From: Leptasterias polaris
Taxonomy: Eukaryota; Echinodermata; Asteroidea; Forcipulatida; Asteriidae
Reading direction: 5' to 3'
DNA length: 64,000 nucleotides
Assembly (NCBI GenBank): GCA_037783415.1
Contig: JAZGTN010000058.1
Location: 3,632,001-3,696,000 of the forward strand
The notes under the pieces are model-generated. The model was not told the origin of the DNA and did no database searches. It saw only the letters and a list, made by a program, of their open reading frames with translations. This document shows positions 22,625 through 34,139 of this stretch, in pieces. The first letter of the stretch is position 1. Every line of letters starts with the position of its first letter. Both the position numbers and the translations under genes were made by a program.

Positions 22625-23374
22625 TGTGGCGGTTGCAGCTTCTATGCTTACAAAATGTCCTAATCTCAGAATGCTCAATAATGACTTCAGCAATGTTCAC
22701 TCTGTCAATTCACTTTGTTCATTAAAGCTGCTCCCTTGGTTTATTCTAGCTTGTAACTTCACAAATTCACAAGTTCAAGTGGAAGTGATCAATAATACAC
22801 TAATTCATAGTATAGTAGTTCTCTTAGTCTTATTCACTATTTAGTTGTTTCACTGTGTGTCACTGTGCTATCTTTCACTATTCACGTAAAAACTGCAATT
22901 AAAGAAATAAGAAATACAAATAACTAATCTGATTGGAACATGACTTAACCACCGAAAGACACTTTCATTTACATGTAATGCGAAGCAGAATGCGAAGCAG
23001 AATACTAATAATAAGCCTAAATAAAAGACGAGATCAAAGGTCATCTCAACGGTGAACGATATAGAGGAGGGTACATGTGACCGTACAACAACAACCCACA
23101 TGTGCACTATAACAACAAGAAAATCTGGCCCTAAAAAAGCCCTTAAATCCAACTTGGAAGTCAAAAGAACAATGGTAATATTTGCTAATAATCAAACTTT
23201 ACTTTACCTCTGTCCTCGGGTCATGGGATTAAAAAGGACGCTCATATAAACTGGCAAAGAACTTCTGTAAATTACGACGGAGACAACGTGAGACCAACAT
23301 AAAATGTCTATCTAACGTAAAGATGAAGGGCGCCACCAATCGTCCAAGCTTAGACTCATTCATCAGCAGTTACA
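22625..23374 (-). repeat. BEL/Pao 5' LTR (750 bp)
   Basis: Upstream LTR relative to the minus-strand coding region; it should carry the element's promoter. Near-identical to 14329-15062. The GCGAAGCAGAAT word is duplicated at about 22979-23002. Confidence 0.95.
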
Positions 23375-23748
23375 TCCATCATTTATGCACCAAACGATAC
23401 TTCCTTGGTAAGTTATCATTTTTTATGCTTTAATGTTAACACCATATATAAATAACGTTTCCGTAAAAGTTGACGCAGCTTATTTTTTTAACGTTGAGAC
23501 CGGTTCCCATTCATAAAGGATAATTTGTGTTCTAAAAGAAAACACAGTTATCGTTTTCATGAAGTGATCGTATTCCTATTTTAAAACAATTAAAAAGTGT
23601 AGGTACCAGGATAATTTCCGCAAATAAGCATAAGCAATATATTTAAGTTCAAAGGTGTATGTTCATACATTACAGTGAATTTGACTTTGAAGTTGCCAGC
23701 GTGTGTTTCGAATTCAGAATTCAACCATTCAATTTTATTTTCAGGATT

Positions 23749-24365
23749 TCAAACCAGCATTATATTCATTTTATAACATTGTATGCCTCGATCTACAATG
23801 AGGCCCAATGTTCTATTGGCACTTGAAACAACATTCTTGATATGGTTAGTCCAAGAGAGCTGAGCATTCAGAGTGACTCCAAGGTATTTGACAGAGGTTG
23901 TGGGTTGCAAGGGAAAACCTGAAAGAGTGTAAACAGGGGGGTTGAGAGAGTGTTTACGGGAAATATGCATGATGTTGGACTTTGTAGGGTTGAACGTCAT
24001 ACCATTGGAGACACTTCAAGTGCTCAGCTCATCAAGGTCATGCTGGAGGGAGCTTACATCTAAACAGGAACGGATTGGACGATAAATTAATACATCAGCG
24101 AAAAGAACACAATTAGAACTGAGGTCGTAAGATATATCATTGATGAATAAATTGAATAACAGAGGCCCAAGAACACTACCTTGAGGAACACCAGAGCTAA
24201 CTACGGACCATGAGGAGTTCATACCTACAAATGTGACTCTTTGTTGACGATCAACCAGAAAATCTTTAATCCAACTCCAGAGAGCCACGGATGTTAAAAT
24301 TACTAGCAAGTTTACGTACAAGTATATGATGGGGCATACGGTCAAAAGCTTTACTCATATCCAAG
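23749..24365 (-). pseudogene. LINE reverse transcriptase fragment, both ends missing
   Basis: On the minus strand motif A (MSKAFDRMPHH, about 24360) is followed after a frame slip by WIKDFLVDRQQRV and SSGVPQGSVLGPLLFN (motif B). A degraded motif C follows (LFADVLIY where FADD is expected), then FNPTKSNIMHIS and SVKYLGVTLNAQLSW in a further frame. It resembles the LINE at 52654-54383 in its C-terminal motifs. The catalytic Asp pair is damaged, so it is dead. Confidence 0.85.
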
Positions 24366-24642
24366 TAATCCAAGTAATACTCATTACTCATATCTCATAT
24401 ATTAACGCCTATCACCGCATTATCCCGTGTGTAAAATACGTGACTCACACCAAATGGGTAACCCCAAAATGAAGTGATTTTCACGTATTTTTCACGTTCT
24501 TTTGTTTACTGGGAACAAGTCACTTTCAATGTACATGTACATGCTTTGCATGTCCCCGCTTGGTTGGATGATCTTAGTAGGGTTAGTTTACTGTACTTGT
24601 GGGTGATGCATTGAAATTGTTAACAGCCGGGACGTTATTGTC

Positions 24643-26115
24643 TTGAACTCAAGGAAGAACAATTGCTGGTTGGTCCATTCACTACGTTGTGGTTGCCCGG
24701 GAGAGCATTTATCAGAGTTTGGTTATATTGAGCTGCATCGTCATATCGTCAGGATCATCCTTGTTTATCATGCTGTCTTCTGCATCATTATGGTCAAGCC
24801 AAATACCTGGCAAACTTGCTATGGTACTGATGATGATTTAGAAAGTTGGATGCAATCTGGCGAACACACCACTGGATTTTGGTATGTAATAGTCAATGAT
24901 GAATTCATCCTCTCCCTCTGCAACGAGACAAACAGATACGCACTGCAGTACTCGGGCATGCAACTCTTCAGCTGAAAAAACCCGGAAAATTACCGATCAA
25001 CGATGTCTTTCCTAGTGGACGCCATCGCTATTGTGTGGTTCACTTGCACTCTTACTGGTCTGGTTTCGCCGCATCCCCTTACACAAATGGCAATAAAAAC
25101 ACTACGGAGCCAGACTGTGCAAAAAATAGTGTAGAAGGTATGCTGTACGAGGAGAACTTGTGTGTGTCTGGACTGTGTAATGCTTCTTCTGTATGTCATG
25201 TATGTGTAAACTTTCGCGGAGCCAGACTTTAAGAATCCTGAACCTTTATTTCTTTTCAATAAGCAATGTTTCCTTCAGTGGGATTTTTTCATGCAGCATG
25301 ATTTTTTGTATGCAGACTTTTTTTGTAACGGCTGTATCCTATGTTATAAAAAGCGGAAATCCGCCGATCCGTAGAAGAGTTGTATGCCTGAGTACTCTGC
25401 CGAACAACGGAGATGGATTCATCATCAAGAAGGACACTAACCCAGTGAAGATGGAATTGTTCTGTGTGATTAGCTTATACATGGAACCTGCTGATATGCA
25501 CAGGTGAGGACAGGAAAATTCCCTACCTGGGCAAGGAGGAAAACAACATTTTGTCAACGAAGCTACACCGAGAATTGTCATACTGTACATGGACAAATAC
25601 TATAACAGTGCCAGGCTGTCCAATCATTTGGAACAACATGGCGTTTATAACTGTGGGACACTCGATATGAGAAGAAGAGCAGAACCTACAGACATCACAG
25701 GTTGCTGTTGGCCAGATGATGCACCGCCAACGAAACGAGGGAATCTCAGAACTCTCAAATGGCAGGAAAAGAAATCAAATAAACCATGTTGCAACCTACA
25801 CATTTCACAGCTCATAGACTCGGGGGAAAACTAAGAAAAACAAAGATGGAACATGTTGCAATCATGAAACCAACCATGGTACTGGATTATAACGATCGAA
25901 TGGGTGGGTTAGATAAGTCAGATCAGATGGTTGGAGACTATGGGAAATCCATGAAGTGGTCAACCAAATACTTCTTTCATTTGGTCCACATCGCCATTCT
26001 CAAGGCTTTCATACTCTCTGGAAAGCAAGAAAACAGTACCAGTACAACTTGTAGAGGCAATCATGAGCCAGTACAATACAGGAAACCCCAATTATCTTCT
26101 TCAACCACACGGTAG
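24643..26115 (+). pseudogene. Degenerate piggyBac-type transposase
   Basis: Separated fragments in order match the piggyBac DDE family. Near 24880-24950, DEFILSLCNETNRYALQ corresponds to the conserved ETNRYA segment at the start of the domain. Near 25589-25660, MDKYYNSARLSNHLEQHG and YNCGT correspond to the conserved D-N-F-Y-T-S / GT region. Near 25873-25990, MVLDYNDRMGGLDKSDQM and KYFFHLVHIAILKAF match the YN-x-x-MGG-x-D-x-x-DQ block. Frames change at least twice and the middle of the catalytic domain is missing or unrecognisable. I found no convincing terminal repeats with TTAA. Confidence 0.8.
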
Positions 26116-26299
26116 ATTTTCCGACCCAGGTAAAAGTGTTGGTCTTGAGTCTCGCTTTTCAGAGCACTGGCCCGACCTTCTGCCCTTTCAAGATTCAACT
26201 TGTTTAAGTTTTTACTTAAAATGTCCACATCTTCCAAGGACTTATCTCGAACCTGGTTATGCATTTACACTAATTCATTCCTATCTAAACCTGCAAGTT

Positions 26300-27700
26300 C
26301 TCTAACATTTACAGTAGATATAAGTCTTCAGTTGTAAAAATCTTCCAATAATGATCATCTTTTCAAATGCTATCGACTTTACATTTCTTTTTGCAAGCAC
26401 AGAAAGCCGTTGTATTTATTGAGCCGTCTTTCTCCTCTCGATCTCCATTTATGCATGTAGGCACGATCGATGTTCATGCAGCCTTCTCCTGCTAAACCAC
26501 CCAATGTCTCGTAGGACCTCATGACCAAGGCGTTCTCACGCAAAGAAATGGCAACACAGTCTGACGGGGGTTACCTCCAAAGCCAATGGGCCGGAGAAGG
26601 AGGCATGCCCTCAGATCAATCCCACCCAAAATGGAGGAAATATTAAGTAAATTGTATATATCGGTATGGCCATTCATGAACAATTTAAGAAACGCACTAG
26701 TTGACATTTGAGGGCCAAGGCAGGAGATATTCAAGTAAAACATTTGATAGTATTGTAAGCTTATATTGTTGTTGTGCCCCACACTCTTCCCCCACACTCT
26801 TCCCCAAGTCTAACAGGCCAACGCTGCCCCATCATAATAAATCAAATGCCCACCCAGACACCAGTGTTCAAGTTGGCTGTCTGGGACTTTTTGAGTTTTC
26901 TTAAATGACCTCCTGACCACCCTCATTTTCAATAACCAAATCACACTGACACTTCCTTACCAACATATATCAAAGTTGTTATCCATTATATGCCAGTCTA
27001 TTCTTGCTTGCTAATCATTGTAGGCATATTTCTACACTTCATGTTTTTCTTTGTAGCCGTACAGCTGTGAATAAAACATTCTTCTTAATCTTTACCCCAA
27101 AGAAAAGAGTATTTTTTTAGGTTTATTCGTATGCTTATCGGCCAGCAGTCCTTATGTGACACAGGCATTTTAAGTGTTACAAGATGTTGTAATTTTCATT
27201 ATTTATAATGAAGGTGTGTTTGTGTTTTTTGCCTTGGGTAGTGTAATTGCAAACTTCACGAGAGTAACTATTTTATACATGTTACTTTCGTAGGCTTCTT
27301 ATGAAGGCAGTTGTGGTTGAGTTGGGAATTCTTGAGGACAAGGAAGGACACCAATATTTCACACACAGTGTAAATCTTCTTTAAAAACACTACCTTCTAA
27401 CAGACAAGTTGGTACGGTGGAGTATCTAATACTGACTATATAGCCAGCACTGTAACACCTTATGTTTGGTGGAGACCTGAAGTGCACTTTGGCGTATGAG
27501 TGCGTTATAGAATATGAAGTGCATGAACAATTACACAGGGTGATCGAGTTAAATGACACTATAAAAAATGTTGTCGAAAGTTGTGTTTTGGCAATAGACA
27601 TACAATCGACATATTAAGTGTGCCGTACACTTGTATATTGAAGGAGGCATTATAAGTTATAATTGTGTTTGATTCAAGCTGGCAACTTGCACAGAAGAGG
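26300..27700. other. Intergenic, nothing recognised
   Basis: AT-rich sequence with scattered short frames. No domain, RNA gene or repeat family from elsewhere in the window was seen. Confidence 0.35.
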
Positions 27701-28400
27701 ACTTTACTGCTGTTTCGGATAGCTTGGCTGATTGGGCAGGAGATAGAGGAATAACTGGTCTTTATAGTCAGAGATTTGCCCAGCAGGCCAAATTGTGAAA
27801 GTCTTAGTTAAGCAATACATCTTTTATCGGTAGGAGTGGCCAATTGATGTAATGGTTTATTTTAAGCAATTGTGTTATTTTGCTACAATTGTAAGATTTT
27901 CTTCTGAAATTACACTAGAGTAAGTTACTATATTTCTCCAAATGTGACTGTTATTTACTACATTTCTTTCTGAGTTAATCTTTTCAGGGCACAGTCAGAA
28001 ATCTTACAATTTAAGAAAGGACTTGGCAATTTTGCTCAACGTTGCTCTAACGTTTTGAGAAGTCTTTTCACAACAGAAGGATATAAGCCACTGATGACCA
28101 GATATTTAGTAAAGTAACTGAGCACTGTAACATGTTCACCCGAGGGATCAAACTTGCGTGTGTTAGGAAAAAACACTGTATATTTGGTCCACAAGAAGAT
28201 GCATGGGCTCAGATTTGTCCTGAAACAGAACAAGAGAGACTTGAATGCCAAAACAAATGTCCTGATTTAATGAATGACTCTGAAGATGAATGTGAAATTC
28301 CTGATTTGAAATCTGACAGTAATAAAGAAGTATTGAGCAACATTGAGCCATATTCAGATAGAATATCCAAGCATGAAGCAATTGCATTGTGCAGGTCACT
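27700..28400 (+). other. Possible exon fragments of unknown protein
   Basis: Three neighbouring stretches look protein-like but are in different frames. They are about 27690-27795 (EEDFTAVSDSLADWAGD...), about 27988-28110 preceded by an acceptor-like TTAATCTTTTCAG (ILQFKKGLGNFAQRC...), and an ATG at 28132 opening an acidic, Cys-containing frame (ETEQERLECQNKCPDL...) that runs into the MITE at 28405. I do not recognise the family. They may be remnants of one gene or transposon, or chance. Confidence 0.25.
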
Positions 28401-28404
28401 AAGG

Positions 28405-28896
28405 GGCCGTTCACAATTATCAACATTTTCACGAGCGTACAAACCGTACGCTGGGGGGGAGGGGGTTAATGCCCGCCGTACGTTTTTTTTTTTTTTTAAT
28501 GTGTTGTTCGTCCTCAATTTTCAATGTGTTCCACAATTAAAACAAGCGCGATGCGTTCATCACAGACGTGAAAGACCGTGTGCGCCTAGTCTTGGCTCAG
28601 GGTGTTGGCTTTTTAATACAGTTTTTAGTACAGCGCCCTCTCTTGGTGGAACGGGATGACGACATGGGTAAGTTTAATGGGACATCGCGCTTAATGAAAA
28701 CAACGGCTTTAATCAAAGACTAACGCGGGTCTAGCCCCCGACTCACGGGCGTGTTGAAATCAAATCGCAATTAATGTTCAACTATGTAGACTTGTGTGAA
28801 AAAAAATCAACATTTTCTTCGTACACTTTTAGGGGGGGGGGGGGCTTGAAAAAGTGTACGGTTTGTACGCTCGTGAAAATGTTGATAATTGTGAAC
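28405..28896. mobile_element. MITE with perfect 41-bp inverted repeats
   Basis: Bases 28409-28449 are the exact reverse complement of 28856-28896 (41 of 41). The left end begins GGGGCCGTTCACAATTATC. The interior contains G-runs and T-runs and a high-GC stretch but no transposase. Perfect repeats imply recent activity or gene conversion. The right end lacks the outermost GGGGCC and passes directly into the ATCACATCC element. Superfamily not assigned. Confidence 0.8.
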
Positions 28897-28904
28897 ATTT
28901 ACAC

Positions 28905-29320
28905 TGTGAATGGCCTGGATGTGATTTTACAACTAAAATGGAAAGGCAGTTTTGGTGGATGTGATTTTGGGGCTAGAATGTGATCTTGGCCAAAATCACA
29001 TCCTACCCAGAAATCACATCCATGGTAATTGCCAATTATCAAAATCACATCCACTGTCTGGCTGCATTACCGAAATCACATCCACTGTCTAGGCCCAAGC
29101 CAAAATCACATCCGAGTAAGAAATCACATCCTTGGGTAATTGCCTAAGCCCAAATCACATCCACTGTCTGGCTGCGAAACCAAAATCACATCAAGTGTCT
29201 GGGCCCTAACCTAAATCACATCCAAGTCCGAAATCACATCCATAGTTAAACGTGCCAATTCAAAATCACATCCACTGTCTGGCCGCATTACCAAAATCAC
29301 ATTCGAGCCAGAAATTGCCC
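28905..29320 (+). repeat. ATCACATCC minisatellite element, copy 1
   Basis: The word AAATCACATCC recurs about 12 times at 15-33 bp spacing, with linkers such as ACTGTCTGGCTGCATTACC and CAATTACC. The leading segment (CACTGTGAATGGCC, then GTGATTTTACAACTAAAATGG) matches in reverse the end of copy 2 near 52540-52583, so the two arrays are inverted copies of one dispersed element. Open frames within it are repeat artefacts. Confidence 0.9.
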
Positions 29321-32300
29321 GATCGAGTGTCAATTATATTTAATGTCAATAAACAATACCGCATATCTTGGTTTCCCCGAGTCCGCAGACTGTTGCGGGT
29401 AAGCGGAAGGGGTGGGACGCTTTATGAAATACAATGAAACATATAATCATAGAGAAAGGTCTCCGTCCTTTTTCTATGCTTTGTAAACAAGACCAATACT
29501 ACAAAAAGTAATATCCACAATCAAAGTAGAGTAATTATGCATTTACAACGATGTTTAACATTGCGGTGTGAATCTATTTTAAAAACTGAATTGTCTACCC
29601 TTCAGTTTTACATCTTTCTTGTTGACTGGCGTAAAATGACTGGCGTAAAATACGTCTGGACGTACCGGAACCCCTCGACCCACGACGCCCTCAACCCACG
29701 ACCCCCTCGACCTCTCGACTTATGCTACAGTACAATTTTCCAATGTCATGCATATCTATTTGCCGAATCGAGCCTAAATAAGATTTCTCCAAACTGGGAA
29801 CCTGGATTTACAGCCCGAGTACGATTACGGCCACTGGCCGCTGTCGCAGCTACCGCATTTCAGGCCTGCCTCCTGGTTGCTCCTGCCTGCCTCTGTCAAC
29901 AAGTCTTACTTGCTTTTTAATGGAGGGTTAGGGTACACAACCGAACCATGGGCCACACGTGTTTTTGTGTGTGCAGTGTTTGTTGTCAGTATAGGCCTAC
30001 ATGATGCACTGCTCGTCCTGGGGAAAATCCGCAGACCATTTATTTTAGTTTTTAGGTTCGTGGTACTTGGTTGGTGTAACCATAGAGAAAGGATGGTGTT
30101 ACCTCCTAAATACTCGAATTGGGGTCTTAACTAGAGGTGTAGCTAGGTAATGACGATAGCCATGTTAATTAAAAAATTTCCAGTAAATATTTAGGTCACT
30201 TAATAATAGTGGGGCTACCCGACTGACAACGGATCGGTCAGGTCGTCGGAAGTCGGAAGTCGGAAGTCGCTTTGACTGTGAGCTTTGGATCGCACGCCTG
30301 CATGCTGTGAATGAGTCCAACTTGGGGAATAATTCTTTGTCGGCCGTAAAGCAATGTTTTATGAATTCGGATTTCGATTATGGGGTGGACGCGCGTCGAG
30401 TGGGTTTTAGAACAACCCTTGAATTCCTTTGTACAACTTTACTACGAAAACAAATTAAGTCACCCCAGAAAGACTGCATACGTTGATGTTTTTTTCGTTC
30501 CAGAGTCCTATCGCAACTTCTACTCAACAATGAACTTCGTTTGTGTGCCAAAAAAAAAAAAAGTAGTATTAAATTGTATTAAATTGAATGTTTTATAATC
30601 TCGTACCATGGGGTGTAAGATAATAAAAAAAAATTCCAATTTTACCGAGTGCCGGAATTTTCATTGCAGACTATCAAATGCGGTCCTTAAGTAGTAACTC
30701 GGTAACCGGACCCCCCGGTCGATTGTTTTCGTTCAAACTTTAAAATAGAGGATGATCCCTCTCTAGATAATTCTAAACTAAGTTGAATCAGAAGGGTTGT
30801 TTGAGATCTAATTGAAATGCGCGTCCACAGCATTCAGCAAGCTATGACAGAGATTACTCTGTCGAAAAAGGGTACATAAGAGGTCCTTCTAAATGTGATT
30901 TAAGCTGGTATATTTATACTATTGGAAAGTCCAATTCTTGTAAAATTATGCGATGTCAATTGTAAGTTGATACCACAAAAGTTATGGTTTATAATATGGT
31001 TGTATACAAAATGTCTTGGCTACACAAAACCTGCCGTTTGTTTATTGGAGCATGCCATTTTGAACAGGGGGATGTGTCGTGTAGTGTAGTAGGATTATTT
31101 GACTACAGTTCACTCTTCTGCATGCTTTATGCAAGTACAATTTCACATCAGAGCAATAGCTGCAGTTCATACAAAATTTAATTCAGTTTGTTACAATTTT
31201 TTTCTTTTTTTCTTTTACAATTATTTGCAAAGTTTAAGGAATGTTTGACAGCTTCTTGTGAATGGAATCACCCATATTTAGGCTTTACAGAAGAACGCAC
31301 AGTCGGCATACTACCCTGCAGTATAGACTTGACATACATGTACATGTACATGTACATGCTGTAACAAATTCATACCGCTGGTCGGCGTTTTGGAGTATCC
31401 TGATCGTGTTTAGATGCGTTCATATATCTTCCAAGCATGCGTCCAACCAATTAAAGTATTTTGTGTTAACCTATTGTTTTACAGTTACTCAGCTACCATA
31501 GAACACAATTAAAAGATATACATGCACATTACACATGTCAATAACTGGGGGATGTTTATGTTTATGTTAATTTGTTCGATGTTACTTGGTCAATATCATT
31601 ATGATCAAGTAATCATTTCATGTGCCCCCCCCCCCCCTTCCGAAGTTTTTAACGAAGTAAAGCTGCAACATGAAATTTGTAAAACGTAAAAAGAAGAGGA
31701 GAATAAAAAATGTTAAAGGGTTGTTGCAATGGAATTGAAATGCCACTGTTAATTTGAACCACATTACTAACTATAAAAACATTATTTCAGGGTAAAATGA
31801 ATAACGGGAAACCAATATGTTATTGCTAGGGACGGTGACGATTAAGCATATTATGTGCTCATTCGGCTTCACACACAGGAGTGAGATTTGAGGAAGATTG
31901 AACATTCTTGAAATATTTAGAGACATTTGATTTGTATGCCGTTGCCGGACAATTTGTATAAAATATGCATTTTCCCCCAAAATGTTCAGTTCAAAATGCC
32001 AAAATAGAGATATTTAAATTAAGAAAATAGTGTTTTAATTTTTTTTTCAATAATGATCAAAAGAATGTATGGACAAACAACCTTGAGACTAACAGCACTG
32101 ATTTAGCCATTGGCATAAGGGGTTCCCTATGATACCTGAAAATACAAAAAGGCAGAAAACTCTATGACCTCCTGCCTTTTCATCATGAACCTCGCTCATC
32201 CATAACTTTGGAAAAAGTTACAAACAAATCTCTGGAGTTTAGACTGGGTGAATGTTGTCTAATATTCCAGTAATAACGTAAGACTTATTTATTTTGCTTC

Positions 32301-32408
32301 TAAATTAGGAAGCTTGACTGTTGATTGGAGCATATCGGAGCGTTAGGCCTATGCCAGTATGTGTTAACGTTGATCAGTCATCAAAACCAATTTCACGAGT
32401 CCCCCCCC
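29321..32408. other. Intergenic with small hairpins and microsatellites
   Basis: No gene recognised. At 29448-29478 a 31-bp hairpin CATAGAGAAAGG...CCTTTTTCTATG looks like two P-type transposon tips facing each other. Another tip-like CATAGAGAAAGGA occurs at 30081-30093. A 14-bp direct repeat TGACTGGCGTAAAA lies near 29623-29650. Homopolymers include 12 C at 31625-31636. Confidence 0.4.
31331..31358. repeat. ACATGT microsatellite
   Basis: ACATGT repeated in tandem about four and a half times, a self-complementary hexamer that is also scattered as single copies through the window. Confidence 0.9.
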
Positions 32409-32461
32409 AAAAAAACAAACAAACAAACAAACAACCCAACAAACAAACAAACAAACAAAAA
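32409..32461. repeat. AAAC microsatellite
   Basis: About 12 AAAC units interrupted once by ACCC, preceded by a run of C. Confidence 0.9.
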
Positions 32462-32937
32462 CAGACAGTCAATCTCAAACCGAGCTGAACTTCCATGCTC
32501 TTGTGTATACACACTAAAATATAACACGCATGCGAGGAATATTGACCCCTCCTCCATAATTATGTTGACTCTATAATTATGACAATGAGGATTAATTTTC
32601 AAGTTTCAATTTTCCGCATCAATCATGATCTCTGGCTGATAAAGTTTTTATACTAGGCCTTGTTCTTTGGTGACTTTTTGTCTTTTCAAGTGGATTAAAA
32701 TTATCGCCTGAAATCCATATTAAAAGAGTTTTTATGTCAGCTATTTCAACCTCCATGCTAACCATGGAGGAAGGAAAAGAAACTAAGGAAGGTGACCTAT
32801 TGTTTCGTGCATTCACCTTAATTCAAGTGGCAACATTCGGCTGCAGCAGCATGCAGACAGACAAGCAATGTCAACAATACTATTCATTCATGTTACTTTC
32901 ATTCATTCATGTTACTTTATTTTCCACACAACAATAT

Positions 32938-33785
32938 TATATTATATTATATTATAAAATATTAAGCCACTGTAGAATAAGTGTGGATGGGGGCCCCCAA
33001 AAAGCAAGCTTGTCGAGTGGGGGCCCCCACTAACAAAAAAGAGCTAATTACATATTAATGAAAAACAAAGAACAAACAAAAACACGACAAATAATTGTAG
33101 TAGCATATTAGAGAGAGACAAAAAATACATGTAACCTGTACTTAAAACCTGTTGCATGTAACCCCGTGAAGCAGAGACCTATTTTAATCATCAGTTTGAA
33201 TATTTAATTAATAAATAATTTTTGTACTTGCGTTTAAAAGTACGCAGGCTGGATATAGCTTTGAAAGAGGGGTCAATAGAACCCCACAGCTTGGGGCCTT
33301 CATGTTTCACTGAAGCTTTAGTAAGCTTAGTACGAGCATAAGAACGATGAAATTCCTTGCATTGTCTTGTGGAGTAAGAATGAACTTGTTGATTTTTTGT
33401 GAATAGCGAGCAAATGGATTTTGGTAGTTTAGTGTTACTAAGTTGGTGCATGAAGGAGCCAAGCTGGAGACGGTAAATATCAAAGACTTTCAATGTATTA
33501 CAATTATAAAAAAGGAGATTACTATGTTCCTTGAAATCAACATTGTTAATTATACGTAAAGCCTTCTTCTGTAGTTTAAGTATTCTATTAATTTGACCTA
33601 TACCACTATTTCCCCATGCTAGAATGCCATATGAAATATAAGGCAAAACAAGGGTATTATAAAGAACCATTAAAATTTCAAGGGGAAAAAATTGTTTTAA
33701 TTTCCAAAGGATACCTACATTTCTTGAAATAACTGAACATATGTAATTGACATGCCGTTTCCATGTAACATGTACATCAAAATGA
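32938..33785 (-). pseudogene. 5'-truncated LINE: reverse transcriptase C-terminus
   Basis: On the minus strand WKRHVNYICSVISRN (about 33760) leads into VLPYISYGILAWGNS and LQKKALRIIN, then the C-terminal HSYSTRQ and WGSIDPSF region, ending at 33191. This is the thumb and C-terminal region of a non-LTR RT. The catalytic motifs are missing. The 3' UTR runs to an ATATT-type repeat tail at about 32938-32960. A GTGGGGGCCCCCA palindrome occurs twice in the UTR (about 32985-33030). Confidence 0.8.
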
Positions 33786-33934
33786 TATAGTTACCGCACG
33801 TCTTTATATTATGCTCCCACATGCCGAACATTCAGCTAACATTGTACACTCATTCATGTTTGTCTTTATTCGAAACCCTGACATCTGACTGCGAAATAGG
33901 CCGCCCCTAGCTGCTACGTTTGGGCGGGTTGAAC

Positions 33935-33967
33935 CATAGAGAAAGGACCACGGAAGGAGTTACAACT
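33935..33967 (+). repeat. Left terminal inverted repeat
   Basis: CATAGAGAAAGGACCACGG and onward to TTACAACT. The right end has the same core but seven bases instead of two between CATAG and AAAGG. Confidence 0.7.
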
Positions 33968-34139
33968 GGTAGAACTTCAAAGGTTCCATGAGTATTTCCG
34001 CGGTCGTAAAACAGCTGGATTTGCGACCGCAGTTAGTGGTCAATAAACACCACTCTGGAGCCTTATCTCAAGAGTGACGTAATACTTACCCAGCGTGCAG
34101 TGTGCTAAGTGCGTGGCATTCGCGTCCCTGTCAACCAAA

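Larger units (their letters stand above)
14329..23374 (-). mobile_element. BEL/Pao LTR retrotransposon, complete but defective, with nested LINE
   Basis: Two direct LTRs (14329-15062 and 22625-23374) bound an internal region that reads on the minus strand as gag, zinc knuckle/protease, RT, RNase H and integrase, the BEL/Pao order. A 5-bp target duplication TCCAT lies at 14324-14328 and 23375-23379. LTRs start TG and end CA on the plus strand as well as the minus. A purine-rich AGGGGAG precedes the 3' LTR on the minus strand. I count about five frameshifts, one nonsense codon and a LINE insertion, while the LTRs differ by one substitution and three indels. A primer-binding site is not obvious in the 23 nt between the 5' LTR and the gag ATG. 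Confidence 0.95.

Noticed and set aside
21880..22725. Plus-strand open frames inside the BEL element
   Set aside because: Antisense shadows of the gag region, with no domain.
28132..28659. 175-codon frame as one gene
   Set aside because: Its second half is the MITE with 41-bp inverted repeats, so the frame is a chance fusion; only the first part might be an exon fragment.
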